64,000 nucleotides of DNA from Planctomycetaceae bacterium (GTDB lineage: Bacteria; Planctomycetota; Planctomycetia; Planctomycetales; Planctomycetaceae). Position 1 is the stretch's first letter, and every line of letters begins with the position of its first letter. The translations under genes were made by a program, and so were the position numbers. Where the stretch lies: NCBI GenBank assembly GCA_020638955.1, contig JACKHO010000006.1, positions 455,418 through 519,417 on the forward strand, given 5' to 3'. Below, one piece after another: positions 1 to 9,322 of the stretch. The notes below the pieces were generated by a model. That model saw only the letters and a program-made list of their open reading frames with translations. It was not told the origin of the DNA and made no database searches.

Positions 1-950
1 TCCCCATTGATGACCCGGTCGCCTGGCGGGAGGTTAGCAAGCGGTCACTGGGTACGTTTCGTTATCTGCTGCGAATTTTCCTCGTCATGGAGGTTCCCAT
101 TCTCACTGTTGGCCTGGTTGTGTTGGGAATTGGAGACTTCTCCAGCAACCTCCGTCATCCGTTGTTTCTGTTTTTCAGTATTATCGCCTGGACACTTGGT
201 TTGCTGTTGGTTGTCGTGAAATCTTCGACGATCATCTCCGGAGAACGCTCCAGTGAAACACTGAACGTGCTACTTTCCACTCCGTTATCGAGCAGGGAAA
301 TCATCTGGCAGAAGCTGGCTGGCGTGCGGCGCCTCAGTCTTGTTGTCGCTATTCCCGTCTTAACCGTCGTGGGGTTGCAAATGTGGTACGCAGCGATGCA
401 TGGTGGCTACAACTACTCAAATTATGGCTACGGCGGGCGATCTCACGTTGACGCCATTTGGCTGGTGTATGGATTAACCCAGTTCCTCTGTGTGCTGGTA
501 TTTATCCCGTTGGTCAGTTGGATGAGCTTGCTCATTGGATTACTCGTCCGCACTCAAACTCGTGCCATTTTTACATCACTGGCCGTGCTGGTGGCGTGGA
601 TTGTCGTCCCCTTCGTCGTGGCCATGATTGCCATGTCGGCGTTGGGGCATGAATACGAAGAAATGGTCATGCCCGTGCTCCTGCTGTCTCCTGCCATGCT
701 GCCAGCTCTTATGGAGACGGGGGAACTCGGTGGATTCTCATACGAGTTCAACCATGCTCAAGTCACACCGTACCTCATTATTCTGTTCACTCTAGGCTTC
801 TACTTTGGCCTGGTTGTTGTCCTGCGTACGTTGACACTTCGCTGGGCTCCTTATCTGCTCGGGAGACAGGAATCTGGCGGAAGTATGCGTTACAAATCGA
901 GGCAGCACGTGCTGCCAACGCTGGCAGGGCGTCCGTCGAAATCGGCGTAG
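1..950 (+). CDS. ABC-2 type transporter permease, C-terminal part (5' end outside window)
   Basis: The reading frame is open from the left edge (first full codon at base 3) to the stop at 948-950. The first visible residues (PIDDPVAWREVSKRSLG) are cytoplasmic in character. Several hydrophobic membrane segments follow, for example around LLVVVKSSTIISGERSSETL, a VFIPLVSWMSLLIGLLV stretch and FVVAMIAMSAL. The signature ISGERSSETLNVLLSTPL resembles ABC-2 permeases, where a cytosolic ERE/GERSxxTL segment precedes the core. The protein would form the membrane part of an ATP-driven exporter or of an ABC system for envelope maintenance. The ATPase partner is expected upstream, outside the window. The substrate cannot be told from the sequence. 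Confidence 0.8.
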   Translation, partial: PIDDPVAWREVSKRSLGTFRYLLRIFLVMEVPILTVGLVVLGIGDFSSNLRHPLFLFFSIIAWTLGLLLVVVKSSTIISGERSSETLNVLLSTPLSSREIIWQKLAGVRRLSLVVAIPVLTVVGLQMWYAAMHGGYNYSNYGYGGRSHVDAIWLVYGLTQFLCVLVFIPLVSWMSLLIGLLVRTQTRAIFTSLAVLVAWIVVPFVVAMIAMSALGHEYEEMVMPVLLLSPAMLPALMETGELGGFSYEFNHAQVTPYLIILFTLGFYFGLVVVLRTLTLRWAPYLLGRQESGGSMRYKSRQHVLPTLAGRPSKSA

Positions 951-989
951 GACCATAGTTGGTTTTCCGTGATTGAAAGTACCTGAAGA

Positions 990-1844
990 ATGTCTCCCAA
1001 ACCGCCTGTTATCGACGCTCACCAGCACTTCTGGGAATTGGGACGCTTCGACACGGCCTGGCTCCACGCACCGGACAAGACGAAGATTTGTCGCAACTTT
1101 CTCCCTCCCGACCTGAAACGACATCTCGATGCCGTGGGTGTCGACAAAACCGTGTTCGTGCAAACTCAGCACGACGTCGAAGAAAACCGTTGGGCCCTGG
1201 CCTTTGCTGAGCAGCACGACTGGATTGCCGGAGTCGTGGGCTGGGTTGATTTGGCCAGCCCTGAATGCGAACAGCAACTGGAAGAATTCGCCTCCCAAGA
1301 ACGATTTGTCGGCATACGCCACATCACACAAGATGAACCAGACGACAACTTCATCATCCGGCCTGACGTATTGAACGGACTTGCCGTCCTCCAGACGCAC
1401 AACGTGCCATTCGATTTGCTGTTCTATGTCAAACAATTGCATCATGCCGCACCGTTGGGACGCCAGTTTCCCGACCTGCCCATGGTCATTGACCACCTCA
1501 GCAAGCCGGAAATTAAGCTCGGAAACATCGACAACTGGGCACCACAGCTCCGTGCGGCCGCTGAGTGTCCGAATATCTACTGCAAGTTGTCCGGCATGAT
1601 TACCGAAGCCGACTGGGAAAACTGGACCGCCGCCGACTTGAAGCCTTACATCGACATTGCACTCGAAGCCTTCGGCCCCAACCGCCTCATGTACGGCAGC
1701 GACTGGCCGGTTTGTGAACTGGCGGGATCGTACGAGCAGGTATTCCGGGCGCTGGAAGAGTGCCTCGGCAGCCTCAGTGAAACGGAACGTCAACGGATTT
1801 TCGGCGGCACCGCAATTGAGTTCTATGGTCTCAACGTGTCGTGA
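990..1844 (+). CDS. Amidohydrolase-family metal-dependent hydrolase (L-fuconolactonase-like)
   Basis: This 284-residue TIM-barrel protein belongs to the amidohydrolase_2 group. The N-terminal metal motif DAHQHFW (H11, H13) is intact. Further visible motifs are GVVGWVDLASP, MVIDHLSKP (metal His on a barrel strand), YCKLSGM and the C-terminal YGSDWPVC with the catalytic Asp. Family members hydrolyse sugar lactones or decarboxylate small acids, so a cytoplasmic lactonase in sugar catabolism is plausible. There is no signal peptide. It lies 39 bases after the permease stop and 52 bases before the CobA-HemD start, on the same strand, but no functional link is evident. Confidence 0.85.
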   Translation: MSPKPPVIDAHQHFWELGRFDTAWLHAPDKTKICRNFLPPDLKRHLDAVGVDKTVFVQTQHDVEENRWALAFAEQHDWIAGVVGWVDLASPECEQQLEEFASQERFVGIRHITQDEPDDNFIIRPDVLNGLAVLQTHNVPFDLLFYVKQLHHAAPLGRQFPDLPMVIDHLSKPEIKLGNIDNWAPQLRAAAECPNIYCKLSGMITEADWENWTAADLKPYIDIALEAFGPNRLMYGSDWPVCELAGSYEQVFRALEECLGSLSETERQRIFGGTAIEFYGLNVS

Positions 1845-1896
1845 TCATTCCTCTGAGTTCATTCCCAACAAAGTATTGCAGTACAGCCTACGTAAC

Positions 1897-3453
1897 ATGA
1901 GCAGCAGTGACGCCCCCCAGAACAACGAAAAGCCGACCGAGCCAGGAAAGGTGTATCTGGTTGGTGCTGGGCCGGGTGATCCTGGACTCATGACGCTTAA
2001 AGGACAGGAGTGCCTACGGAAAGCCGATGTTGTTCTCTACGACGGACTCGTGAATCCGCTGCACCTCAGGCACGCACATGTTGCTGCCGAACGGACTTGC
2101 AGGATGGAAGGCCCAAAGGGGCGGAGTCTGAATCAGGAAGAAATCAATGAGCGACTCGTGGCCGAAGCTCTGGCTGGCAACTGTGTGGTGCGTTTGAAGG
2201 GGGGAGACCCTTTCATTTTCGGTCGAGGGAGCGAAGAAGCGGCGGCACTGGCTGCGGCAGGCATTCCGTATGAAGTCGTACCAGGGATTACAGCAGCGAC
2301 CGCTGCTTCCGCCTATGCTGGCATTTCGTTGACTCACCGAAACCATGCGTCAGCCGTGGCGTTTGTCACGGGGCATGAAGATCCAGACAAGGTTGAATCA
2401 GCCCTCGACTACCATGAGTTGGCCAAGTTTCCGGGAACACTCGTGTTCTATATGGGCATGCACCGGCTACCGAGAATTGTTGAAGCATTGGTTGAGTGCG
2501 GCAAACCATCAAGCACACCCGTTGCCGTCATTTGTCGTGGCGCACAGCCGCGGCAACGTGTCGTCACTGGAACGCTGCTGGACATTGAAAGGCAGGTAGC
2601 CGAGGCCGGTTTGCGACCGCCATCCCTGATTGTCGTCGGTGACTGTGTCCTGCAGCGCGATACCATTAACTGGTTTGAAAGCAAACCGCTGTTTGGTCGC
2701 CGTATTGGAATTACGCGACCCTCAGAGCAGAGTGACGAGGTCGTTCGCCAAGTAATCGAACTCGGCGGCGAACCGATTTCCATGCCCATCATTTCGACGC
2801 GCCCGGTCCAGGATTGGACATTGGTCGATAGCGTCATCAATCGCATTAGCGATTTCGACTGGATTGTCTTCACAAGCGTGAACGGCGTGTCAGGGTTCTT
2901 TGACCGGCTCTGGCATAAAGGCGTGGATGCGAGGGGACTGTCACATGCCAAGTTCGCCTGCATCGGCGAAGCGACAGCCCAACGACTCTCGGAATACCGC
3001 ATCCATGCCGATTTAGTTCCCGATATATTTCGCGCTGAGGCTCTGGCGACCGCGCTCGTGCCACACGTTGTCAATAAACGCGTATTGTGGGTACGAGCGA
3101 ACCGCGGACGCGATATCCTGCCAAGCGTACTCTCCGAAGCTGGAGCACATTTCGAAGAATGTGTTGTCTACGAGCACGTCGACGCAAGTTCACTTCCCGG
3201 GGAAGCAGCTGATCTCATCGAATCTGGACAACTGCACTGGGTCTGCCTCAGCAGCCCCTCGATTGCCGAGAACTTTGCTAATCTCCTCAGCCCCACCGCG
3301 AAGGAGAAAATTGGTACGACAACGAAGATTGCAGTTATCAGTCCTGTCACCGAACAAGCCGCACTCGAGGCTGGACTGACCGTTCATGCAGTTGCGTCGG
3401 AACATACCTGGCCGGGCATACTGGACGCGATTGTCGCCGCCGAGTCTGGGTGA
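1897..3453 (+). CDS. cobA-hemD: Uroporphyrinogen-III C-methyltransferase / uroporphyrinogen-III synthase fusion
   Basis: The 518-residue protein fuses two tetrapyrrole enzymes. Residues about 18-260 are a SAM-dependent uroporphyrinogen-III methyltransferase (VYLVGAGPGDPGLMTLKG near the N-terminus, RLKGGDPFIFGRG, VVPGITAA, FYMGMHRLP). Residues about 265-515 look like HemD, which cyclises hydroxymethylbilane (RRIGITRPSEQSDEVV, DWIVFTSVNGVSGFF, WVCLSSPSIAENFANLL). The product feeds siroheme or cobalamin synthesis. The frame is open further upstream inside the preceding gene, but the ATG at 1897 directly precedes the conserved methyltransferase start and is chosen for that reason. The convergent gene metH encodes a cobalamin-dependent enzyme, a suggestive but unproven neighbour. 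Confidence 0.9.
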   Translation: MSSSDAPQNNEKPTEPGKVYLVGAGPGDPGLMTLKGQECLRKADVVLYDGLVNPLHLRHAHVAAERTCRMEGPKGRSLNQEEINERLVAEALAGNCVVRLKGGDPFIFGRGSEEAAALAAAGIPYEVVPGITAATAASAYAGISLTHRNHASAVAFVTGHEDPDKVESALDYHELAKFPGTLVFYMGMHRLPRIVEALVECGKPSSTPVAVICRGAQPRQRVVTGTLLDIERQVAEAGLRPPSLIVVGDCVLQRDTINWFESKPLFGRRIGITRPSEQSDEVVRQVIELGGEPISMPIISTRPVQDWTLVDSVINRISDFDWIVFTSVNGVSGFFDRLWHKGVDARGLSHAKFACIGEATAQRLSEYRIHADLVPDIFRAEALATALVPHVVNKRVLWVRANRGRDILPSVLSEAGAHFEECVVYEHVDASSLPGEAADLIESGQLHWVCLSSPSIAENFANLLSPTAKEKIGTTTKIAVISPVTEQAALEAGLTVHAVASEHTWPGILDAIVAAESG

Positions 3454-3465
3454 ATTGGATGAAAA

Positions 3466-3490
3466 CACAGACAGGAATGTCTGTGCCACC
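3466..3490 (+). repeat. REP-like hairpin, copy 1
   Basis: A perfect 8-base inverted repeat (CACAGACA / TGTCTGTG) with a GGAA loop is followed by CCACC. It fills most of the 53-base gap between the convergent cobA-hemD and metH genes. Two related copies lie at 13624-13648 and 41168-41192. It may also help terminate transcription from either side, although no T-run follows it. Confidence 0.7.
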
Positions 3491-3506
3491 CAGCATCCCG
3501 ATTTCA

Positions 3507-6500
3507 TCAGTACGACAGGTTCGAAGCGAGCCAGCGTTCGACTTGTTCGACGGAAATTCCGCTTCGTTGGGCGTAGTCTTCGACCTGATCTTTCGTTACC
3601 AAATCGACGGCGAAGTAGCGGCTCTCGGGATGGGCGAAGTAAAGCCCGCTCACCGAGGCAGCAGGCCACATGGCGAAGCTTTCAGTCAGGTCCATGCCAA
3701 TCGAATTCGAAACGTCGAGCAATTCCCACAACTGTTGCTTCGGCAAATGGTCGGGGCAGGCCGGGTAACCAAACGCTGGACGAATGCCGCGGTACTTCTC
3801 TTCAATGAGTCCTTCACTGTCGAACTCGGTGGGTTGTTCGTATCCCCAAACCTCGGTCCGCACGTGATGATGCAAATACTCCGCAAAGGCCTCAGCCAGT
3901 CGATCGGCGATTGCTTTGATCATAATCGAGTTGTATTCGTCATGGTCCGCGTCGAACTTCGCCGCCAGTTCGTCACATCCGAGTCCCGCCGTAACGGCAA
4001 AGGCTCCAATGTAGTCCTGCCGTCCCGATGACTGTGGTGCAATGTAATCTGCGAGGGAGCGGAAATCCTTCCGGCCAACGCGTTCCCACTGCTGACGCAG
4101 CATGGGGAACTTAACCTCAGATGAGCTGCCAGCAGAGCAGAGGGTCAGCACAAAATGTTTCTCGTCCACAACAGAAACAAGCTTTGCTTCTTCGAGCAAA
4201 TTCAATGTACGGCGTACGTCAGCAGGGGAGAACCGTGGCTTGCCGTTTCGAATTCGACCCGCATCGACCACTTCGTTAATGGTGAAAGCTCCACTTTGTT
4301 GCAACATGGCATTGAACACCAGTTGCCGGTCGCGGTTGAGCGACTGCTTTTTCGTCTTCAGGAAGTCACGGAACTGAGTTTCCAAATCAACTTCCGCCCC
4401 GACTACGGCACCTTTAACGGCGAGCACAATATCATCACCGTCGCTGTGAGCCGGCCAGAAACCGTAAACCGCTTTGGCCGTCAGCAGCTTTTCCGCAATA
4501 ACACGGTCGAGCAGAGCATTGGCGTCATCAAACAGCTTCTTCGCTTCGTCACCGACAGTGGCATCTTCGAAGATTCGGGGATACTTTCCCTTCAGTTCCC
4601 AGGTCATGAAAAATGGCGACCAGTCGATGTACTTCCGCAGTACCGAAAGGTCCATATCTTCAATGGTCTTCGTCCCCACAAATGAAGGCGTGGGGATGTC
4701 GACGGTCGACCAGTCCGTCTGGAACCGCTGCTCCAATGCTTGAGCGTAGGGAACCAGTGGACGGGCTTGCCGTCCTGAGAAGTTGTCGCGGTCTCGCTGT
4801 TGTTCGGCCTGAATTTGTTCGACGTAGGCAGCCTTCGAATCTGTGTCGATCAATTTTTCCACTGCCGGCACCGAGAGTGAGGCGTCCTTGACGTACACGA
4901 CTGGCTCGGAATAGTGCGGAGCGATTTTCACGGCGGTATGGCGAGCCGAGGTCGTGGCTCCGCCGATGAGCAGCGGCACGTCGAATCCTTGGCGTTCCAT
5001 TTCCTTGGCGACGTGGGTCATTTCTTCCAACGACGGCGTAATGAGCCCCGAGAGACCAATGATTTGCGCACCTTCTTCCTTAGCCACCTGCAGGATTTTC
5101 TCCGCAGGCACCATGACGCCCAGGTCAATGACGCGGAAGTTGTTGCATCGCAGCACAACGCCCACAATGTTTTTCCCAATGTCGTGTACGTCGCCTTTCA
5201 CTGTGGCCAGCAACACGGTTCCGCGGTCGGTTGGCTGGGCTGTCGCCTCGCCGCCAGCGGCCAGACGTTCCTCTTCCATGAACGGTTCGAGGTAAGCCAC
5301 AGCCTTCTTCATGACGCGGGCCGACTTCACGACCTGGGGAAGAAACATTTTTCCCTGGCCGAACAAATCACCCACTACGCTCATGCCGTCCATGAGTGGT
5401 CCCTGGATGACATTCAGCGGTCGACCGTATTTCTGTCGCGCCTCCTCGGTGTCTTCGTCAATGAACTCGGAAATCCCTTTGAGCAGGGAATGTTTCAGTC
5501 GTTCCTCAACGGTTCCCTGACGCCATTCCTGGGCGTCTTTGGCTGATTCCTTTTTCCCGGCACCGCGTGCTTTGATTTCATCGGCGTATTCGATGAGACG
5601 TTCTGTCGATTCGGGGTGCCTGTTCAGCAGCACGTCCTCTATGAGGTCACGGAGCTTCGGCTCGATTTCGTCATAGACTTCAAGTTGCCCCGCGTTGACA
5701 ATCCCCATGTCGAGGCCAGCATTAATGGCGTGATACAGGAAGCAGGCATTCATCGCTTCGCGCACGACGTCATTACCGCGGAACGAGAACGAAACGTTGC
5801 TGACGCCGCCAGATGTTTTCGCGCCGGGACATTCCTGCTTGATGCGGCGGACGGCATCGAAGAACGCGACGGCGTAGTCGTTGTGTTCTTCCATTCCGGT
5901 TCCCACCGTCAGGATGTTCGGATCAAAAATAATATCTACCGGCGGAAAGCCGACCTGTTCGGTTAACAGCTTGTAGGCCCGTTTGCAAATCGCGACTTTG
6001 TTGTCGGCATCAACCGCCTGGCCTTCTTCGTCAAACGCCATGACAACCACCGCCGCACCGTAGCGACGGATGAGGCGTGCCTGTTCCAGGAACTTCTCCT
6101 CGCCTTCCTTCAAGCTGATGGAGTTCACAATTCCTTTACCGGCCAGACACTTTAATCCCGCCTCAATGACTTTGAAGTCCGAACTGTCGACCATAACCGG
6201 CGTGCCGCTGGCGTCGGGCTCGTCGGCGAGCAGGTTCAGGAAGTGGGTCATTTCCGCCGGGCCATCCAGCAGGCCTTCGTCCATGTTCACGTCAATGACG
6301 TTGGCCCCGCCTTCGACTTGATTTACAGCAATTGCAACGGACTCTTCGTACTGCTTCTCCTTGATGAGTCGGGCGAACTTCCGCGATCCCGTGACGTTGG
6401 TCCGTTCACCAACCATCATGAAATTGGAGTCTTCCGTCAGCTCGACTAGCTGGCCTCCCGAATAGCGAGACAGTGCTGGTAGCGATGGCTTTCTGCGCGG

Positions 6501-7475
6501 CTTGCCCGATTCAACAGCCTGAGACAGTGCTCGAATATAGTCAGGAGTTGTCCCGCAGCAGCCACCAACAATGTTGACCCAACCATCCTGCGCAAATCCG
6601 CCGAGAATTCCCGAGAACTCTGTAGGATTCGACTTGAACCCACCGAATCCGTCCGGCATGCCGGCGTTTGGATAGCAGCTCACGTAGCAGCCGGCGCGTT
6701 CGTTCACGACTTCCACAAACGGTCGAATTTCTGCCGGGCCGAGGGCGCAGTTCAGTCCCACACTGAACATGGGGAAGTGTTCAACGGAAACAAGAAACGC
6801 TTCGAGCGTTTGCATGGTTAGGGTGCGGCCACCATCAAAAATGGTACAGCTCACCATAACGGGCACACTCGTCTGCCGCTCGTCGAAGACTTTCTGAATG
6901 GCGAACAGACACGACTTCATGTTCAGTGTGTCAAATGACGTCTCCGGCAGCAGCAAATCGACTCCACCGTCCAACAGGCCACGAACCTGCTCAGCGTACG
7001 ACTCCACCATTTGGTCGAAATTCGTGGGCCGGTAGCCCGGGGCCTCGGCGCTGTATGAAAGCTGAACCTTCGTGGGCCCAATTGAACCGGCTACGAATCG
7101 AGGCTTGTCGGGATTCTGCTCCGTGAATTGCTGAGCGAGTTCCTTGGCCAGTTCCGCTCCGCGGCGATTAATCTCAGCAACTTCATTCGCCAGCCCAAAT
7201 TCTTCGAGGGAGACCGTGTTCGCGTTGAACGTGTTGGTCTCGATGATGTCCGAACCGGCTTCGAGATACTGCTTGTGAATCGACTGGATAATGTCAGGCC
7301 GCGTCAGGCAGAGGACGTCGGACGCGTTCTTCAAATCGATGGGATGATCTTTGAACCGCTCGCCCCGGTAATCGGCTTCCGTCGGCTCAAATCCATGAAT
7401 GAGCGAACCCATTGCTCCATCCAGGAGCAGAATGCGTTGGGAGAGAATTTCGTCGAGTTGATCTCGGACTGACAT
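3507..7475 (-). CDS. metH: Cobalamin-dependent methionine synthase with an extra winged-helix-like domain
   Basis: The 1322-residue MetH transfers a methyl group from methyltetrahydrofolate to homocysteine through cobalamin. Domains in order are homocysteine-binding (about 10-325; zinc ligands C243, C306 and C307 in GGCCGTT), pterin-binding (about 350-615; VGERTNVTGS), the cobalamin cap and B12 domain (about 655-880; DVHDIGK with axial ligand H764), and the AdoMet activation domain (about 920-1322; RPAFGYPACPDH). The activation domain is interrupted at about residues 1020-1118 (bases about 4122-4418) by roughly 95 extra residues resembling a Fur-like winged helix, which accounts for the excess over the 1227-residue E. 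coli enzyme. The ATG at 7475 has only a weak AAGAAG upstream. No cobalamin or SAM riboswitch was recognised in the 216-base leader. Confidence 0.95.
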   Translation of the reverse strand: MSVRDQLDEILSQRILLLDGAMGSLIHGFEPTEADYRGERFKDHPIDLKNASDVLCLTRPDIIQSIHKQYLEAGSDIIETNTFNANTVSLEEFGLANEVAEINRRGAELAKELAQQFTEQNPDKPRFVAGSIGPTKVQLSYSAEAPGYRPTNFDQMVESYAEQVRGLLDGGVDLLLPETSFDTLNMKSCLFAIQKVFDERQTSVPVMVSCTIFDGGRTLTMQTLEAFLVSVEHFPMFSVGLNCALGPAEIRPFVEVVNERAGCYVSCYPNAGMPDGFGGFKSNPTEFSGILGGFAQDGWVNIVGGCCGTTPDYIRALSQAVESGKPRRKPSLPALSRYSGGQLVELTEDSNFMMVGERTNVTGSRKFARLIKEKQYEESVAIAVNQVEGGANVIDVNMDEGLLDGPAEMTHFLNLLADEPDASGTPVMVDSSDFKVIEAGLKCLAGKGIVNSISLKEGEEKFLEQARLIRRYGAAVVVMAFDEEGQAVDADNKVAICKRAYKLLTEQVGFPPVDIIFDPNILTVGTGMEEHNDYAVAFFDAVRRIKQECPGAKTSGGVSNVSFSFRGNDVVREAMNACFLYHAINAGLDMGIVNAGQLEVYDEIEPKLRDLIEDVLLNRHPESTERLIEYADEIKARGAGKKESAKDAQEWRQGTVEERLKHSLLKGISEFIDEDTEEARQKYGRPLNVIQGPLMDGMSVVGDLFGQGKMFLPQVVKSARVMKKAVAYLEPFMEEERLAAGGEATAQPTDRGTVLLATVKGDVHDIGKNIVGVVLRCNNFRVIDLGVMVPAEKILQVAKEEGAQIIGLSGLITPSLEEMTHVAKEMERQGFDVPLLIGGATTSARHTAVKIAPHYSEPVVYVKDASLSVPAVEKLIDTDSKAAYVEQIQAEQQRDRDNFSGRQARPLVPYAQALEQRFQTDWSTVDIPTPSFVGTKTIEDMDLSVLRKYIDWSPFFMTWELKGKYPRIFEDATVGDEAKKLFDDANALLDRVIAEKLLTAKAVYGFWPAHSDGDDIVLAVKGAVVGAEVDLETQFRDFLKTKKQSLNRDRQLVFNAMLQQSGAFTINEVVDAGRIRNGKPRFSPADVRRTLNLLEEAKLVSVVDEKHFVLTLCSAGSSSEVKFPMLRQQWERVGRKDFRSLADYIAPQSSGRQDYIGAFAVTAGLGCDELAAKFDADHDEYNSIMIKAIADRLAEAFAEYLHHHVRTEVWGYEQPTEFDSEGLIEEKYRGIRPAFGYPACPDHLPKQQLWELLDVSNSIGMDLTESFAMWPAASVSGLYFAHPESRYFAVDLVTKDQVEDYAQRSGISVEQVERWLASNLSY

Positions 7476-7644
7476 AACTTCTTAATTCGATTTGGTAAGG
7501 CTTGAAAATCGCACGTCGGAATACGCTGGCCGTGACACAACGATCGATGCAAATTCAACGGGGGAAATCATTAGGTTTGAGGGCCCGAAATTCTATCGAG
7601 TGTGAAGAAAACTGCCTTCAGAAATCTCCGAAAAGCCGCTCTTC

Positions 7645-7674
7645 CCTGATATTGAGAGCCCAAATTGCATCAGG
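7645..7674 (-). terminator. Hairpin downstream of rpoN, possible weak terminator
   Basis: On the minus strand CCTGAT pairs with ATCAGG, with further pairing inside (ATT..GGG against CTC.AAT). It starts 18 bases after the rpoN stop and lies between rpoN and metH. No T-run follows, so it could be a weak or factor-dependent terminator or a processing site. Confidence 0.3.
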
Positions 7675-7691
7675 TGGTTCGCGAACGGGAG

Positions 7692-9164
7692 CTAGAACTC
7701 TCTTCGCTGGCGAGAGGACGGGATGTTCATCGCTTTGCGGTACTTGGTTACCGTACGACGAGCCAGGTTGAGTCCATGTTCCTGGAGTGCTTCAACAATG
7801 GCGTCATCACTCAGTGGCTTCGACTTGTCTTCATTATCAACGACTTCTTTGAGCTTCAGTCGAATGTTCTCCCAAGCCACGTCTTCGCCGTCGGCGGTCT
7901 TTGTTCCGCCACCAAAGAACCTCTTGAGCGGGAAAATTCCACGCGGCGTGGCGATGTGCTTGTCGTCAACAGCGCGAGAAACCGTGGTCACGTGGACCCC
8001 GACAACGTCCGCCACATCCTGCATTTTGAGCGGCTTAATGTGTTCAGGGCCGTAGTCGAGGAAATCAGTCTGCTCATCGACAATACATTGAGCGACCCGC
8101 TTGAGCGTATTGTACCGCTGCTCGATGGCATCAATCAGCCACTTGGCCGACTCCAGTTTCTTCTTGATGTACTCTTTGGTCGCTGCATCGGGATTCTGTT
8201 CGAGCATCCGAATGTAGCGTCGATTCAACCGCAGCTCCGGAACATACTCGTCGATGAGAGACACCGTGTATTCTCCGTTGTCGTCCTTCTCAACCTTCAA
8301 GTCCGGCGTAATGGACTGTACGGGAGGCGTGTCGAACCCTCGTCCGGGAAACGGATTCAGCGTCCGCATTTGCTCAATGGTCGCCTTGACGTCTTCCATG
8401 GAGTAACCCGTCTTCCGCTCGATAAGCGGCAACCGGTTCTGGATGATGTCGTCGAGATGGTCGGAAATGAGCGTAATCAAGTGTTCCCGCAATGGAGTTT
8501 CCGGAGTGATTTGCAGCAGCAGACACTCCCGCAAATCTCTCGCACCGACGCCGGGAGGATCGAGGTTTTGAACGAGTGACAGTGCGGCTTCCGCTTCTTC
8601 CAGCGTCACCCCGCCAAAAACAGCCGCCAATTCGGGCAGCGAACTCTGCAGCCGACCGTTCTCATCCAAATTATGAATGAGGTAATCACCGAACGCCCGG
8701 AGATGGGCCGGGGCATCGCAGTGGAACTGCTCCAGGAGATACTCATGCAGAGTTTGAGGCCGACTCTCGGCGTTCGCCATGAGGTCGTTTGCACGATCCA
8801 GGTCATCCTGGATGCGATTTGCCGACGGTTTTGAGCCCGAGGTGTAGTTGTCCTCCGGCCAGTCGCGGGAAATTTCCAGCAGGCGTTCAAAATCTGAAGC
8901 GCTGTTGTTTTCGTCGGCCACGAGTTCCCGCCGCTCAATTTCAACCTGTGGCGGCTCGTACTCGTGCTCTGGTTCCGGAGGCGGGTCTTCGCTTGCCCCT
9001 TCCTTCCGAACCTGTTCCAGTACAATGTTTTCCGACAATTCCTGGTCAATCCGCTCCTGCAGGGCCGCAAGCGGCAACTGCAGGATTTCCATGGACTGAA
9101 TCATGCGCGGAGCCAGCTTCATTTGCTGGCTCATTCTCATTTGTTGTGAAACGTTGAGATGCAT
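7692..9164 (-). CDS. rpoN: RNA polymerase sigma-54 factor
   Basis: The 490-residue protein has the three-part sigma-54 layout. The Gln/Leu-rich region I (residues 1-50, MKLAPRMIQSMEILQLPLAAL) contacts enhancer-binding AAA+ activators. An acidic spacer with EPEHEYEPP follows (about 60-100). The core-binding and DNA-binding region III ends in the RpoN box ARRTVTKYR (468-476), which reads the -24 promoter element. The ATG at 9164 gives exactly the family N-terminus. It lies downstream of ybaB and recR on the same strand. A strong sigma-54 promoter occurs in the same window at 56832-56847 before the Hsp20 pair, so this factor has at least one likely local target. Confidence 0.97.
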   Translation of the reverse strand: MHLNVSQQMRMSQQMKLAPRMIQSMEILQLPLAALQERIDQELSENIVLEQVRKEGASEDPPPEPEHEYEPPQVEIERRELVADENNSASDFERLLEISRDWPEDNYTSGSKPSANRIQDDLDRANDLMANAESRPQTLHEYLLEQFHCDAPAHLRAFGDYLIHNLDENGRLQSSLPELAAVFGGVTLEEAEAALSLVQNLDPPGVGARDLRECLLLQITPETPLREHLITLISDHLDDIIQNRLPLIERKTGYSMEDVKATIEQMRTLNPFPGRGFDTPPVQSITPDLKVEKDDNGEYTVSLIDEYVPELRLNRRYIRMLEQNPDAATKEYIKKKLESAKWLIDAIEQRYNTLKRVAQCIVDEQTDFLDYGPEHIKPLKMQDVADVVGVHVTTVSRAVDDKHIATPRGIFPLKRFFGGGTKTADGEDVAWENIRLKLKEVVDNEDKSKPLSDDAIVEALQEHGLNLARRTVTKYRKAMNIPSSRQRREF

Positions 9165-9322
9165 TTATCAGGCCGACGGACCAATGGAGACGCTAATTGG
9201 AACAGTTATTGCAGTCTGACTCATTTCCGCCAGTTTGACGAGCCCGAATGGTCCAGAATTTGCTGAATACGACCAAATCCGCCGATGCAGCCGGGTTGTA
9301 ACAGTTCCGTCGGACCGTTGTG

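Noticed and set aside
792..1793. Long minus-strand ORF of 333 codons antisense to the amidohydrolase
   Set aside because: The plus-strand frame has clear family motifs; the antisense frame is an open shadow with no recognisable domain.
1657..1896. Longer N-terminus for the CobA-HemD protein
   Set aside because: It overlaps the amidohydrolase gene and has no relation to the methyltransferase family; the ATG at 1897 lies directly before the conserved start.
7476..7691. Cobalamin or SAM riboswitch before metH
   Set aside because: The leader was read on the minus strand for conserved B12-box or SAM-box elements and none was seen; a covariance-model search would settle it.
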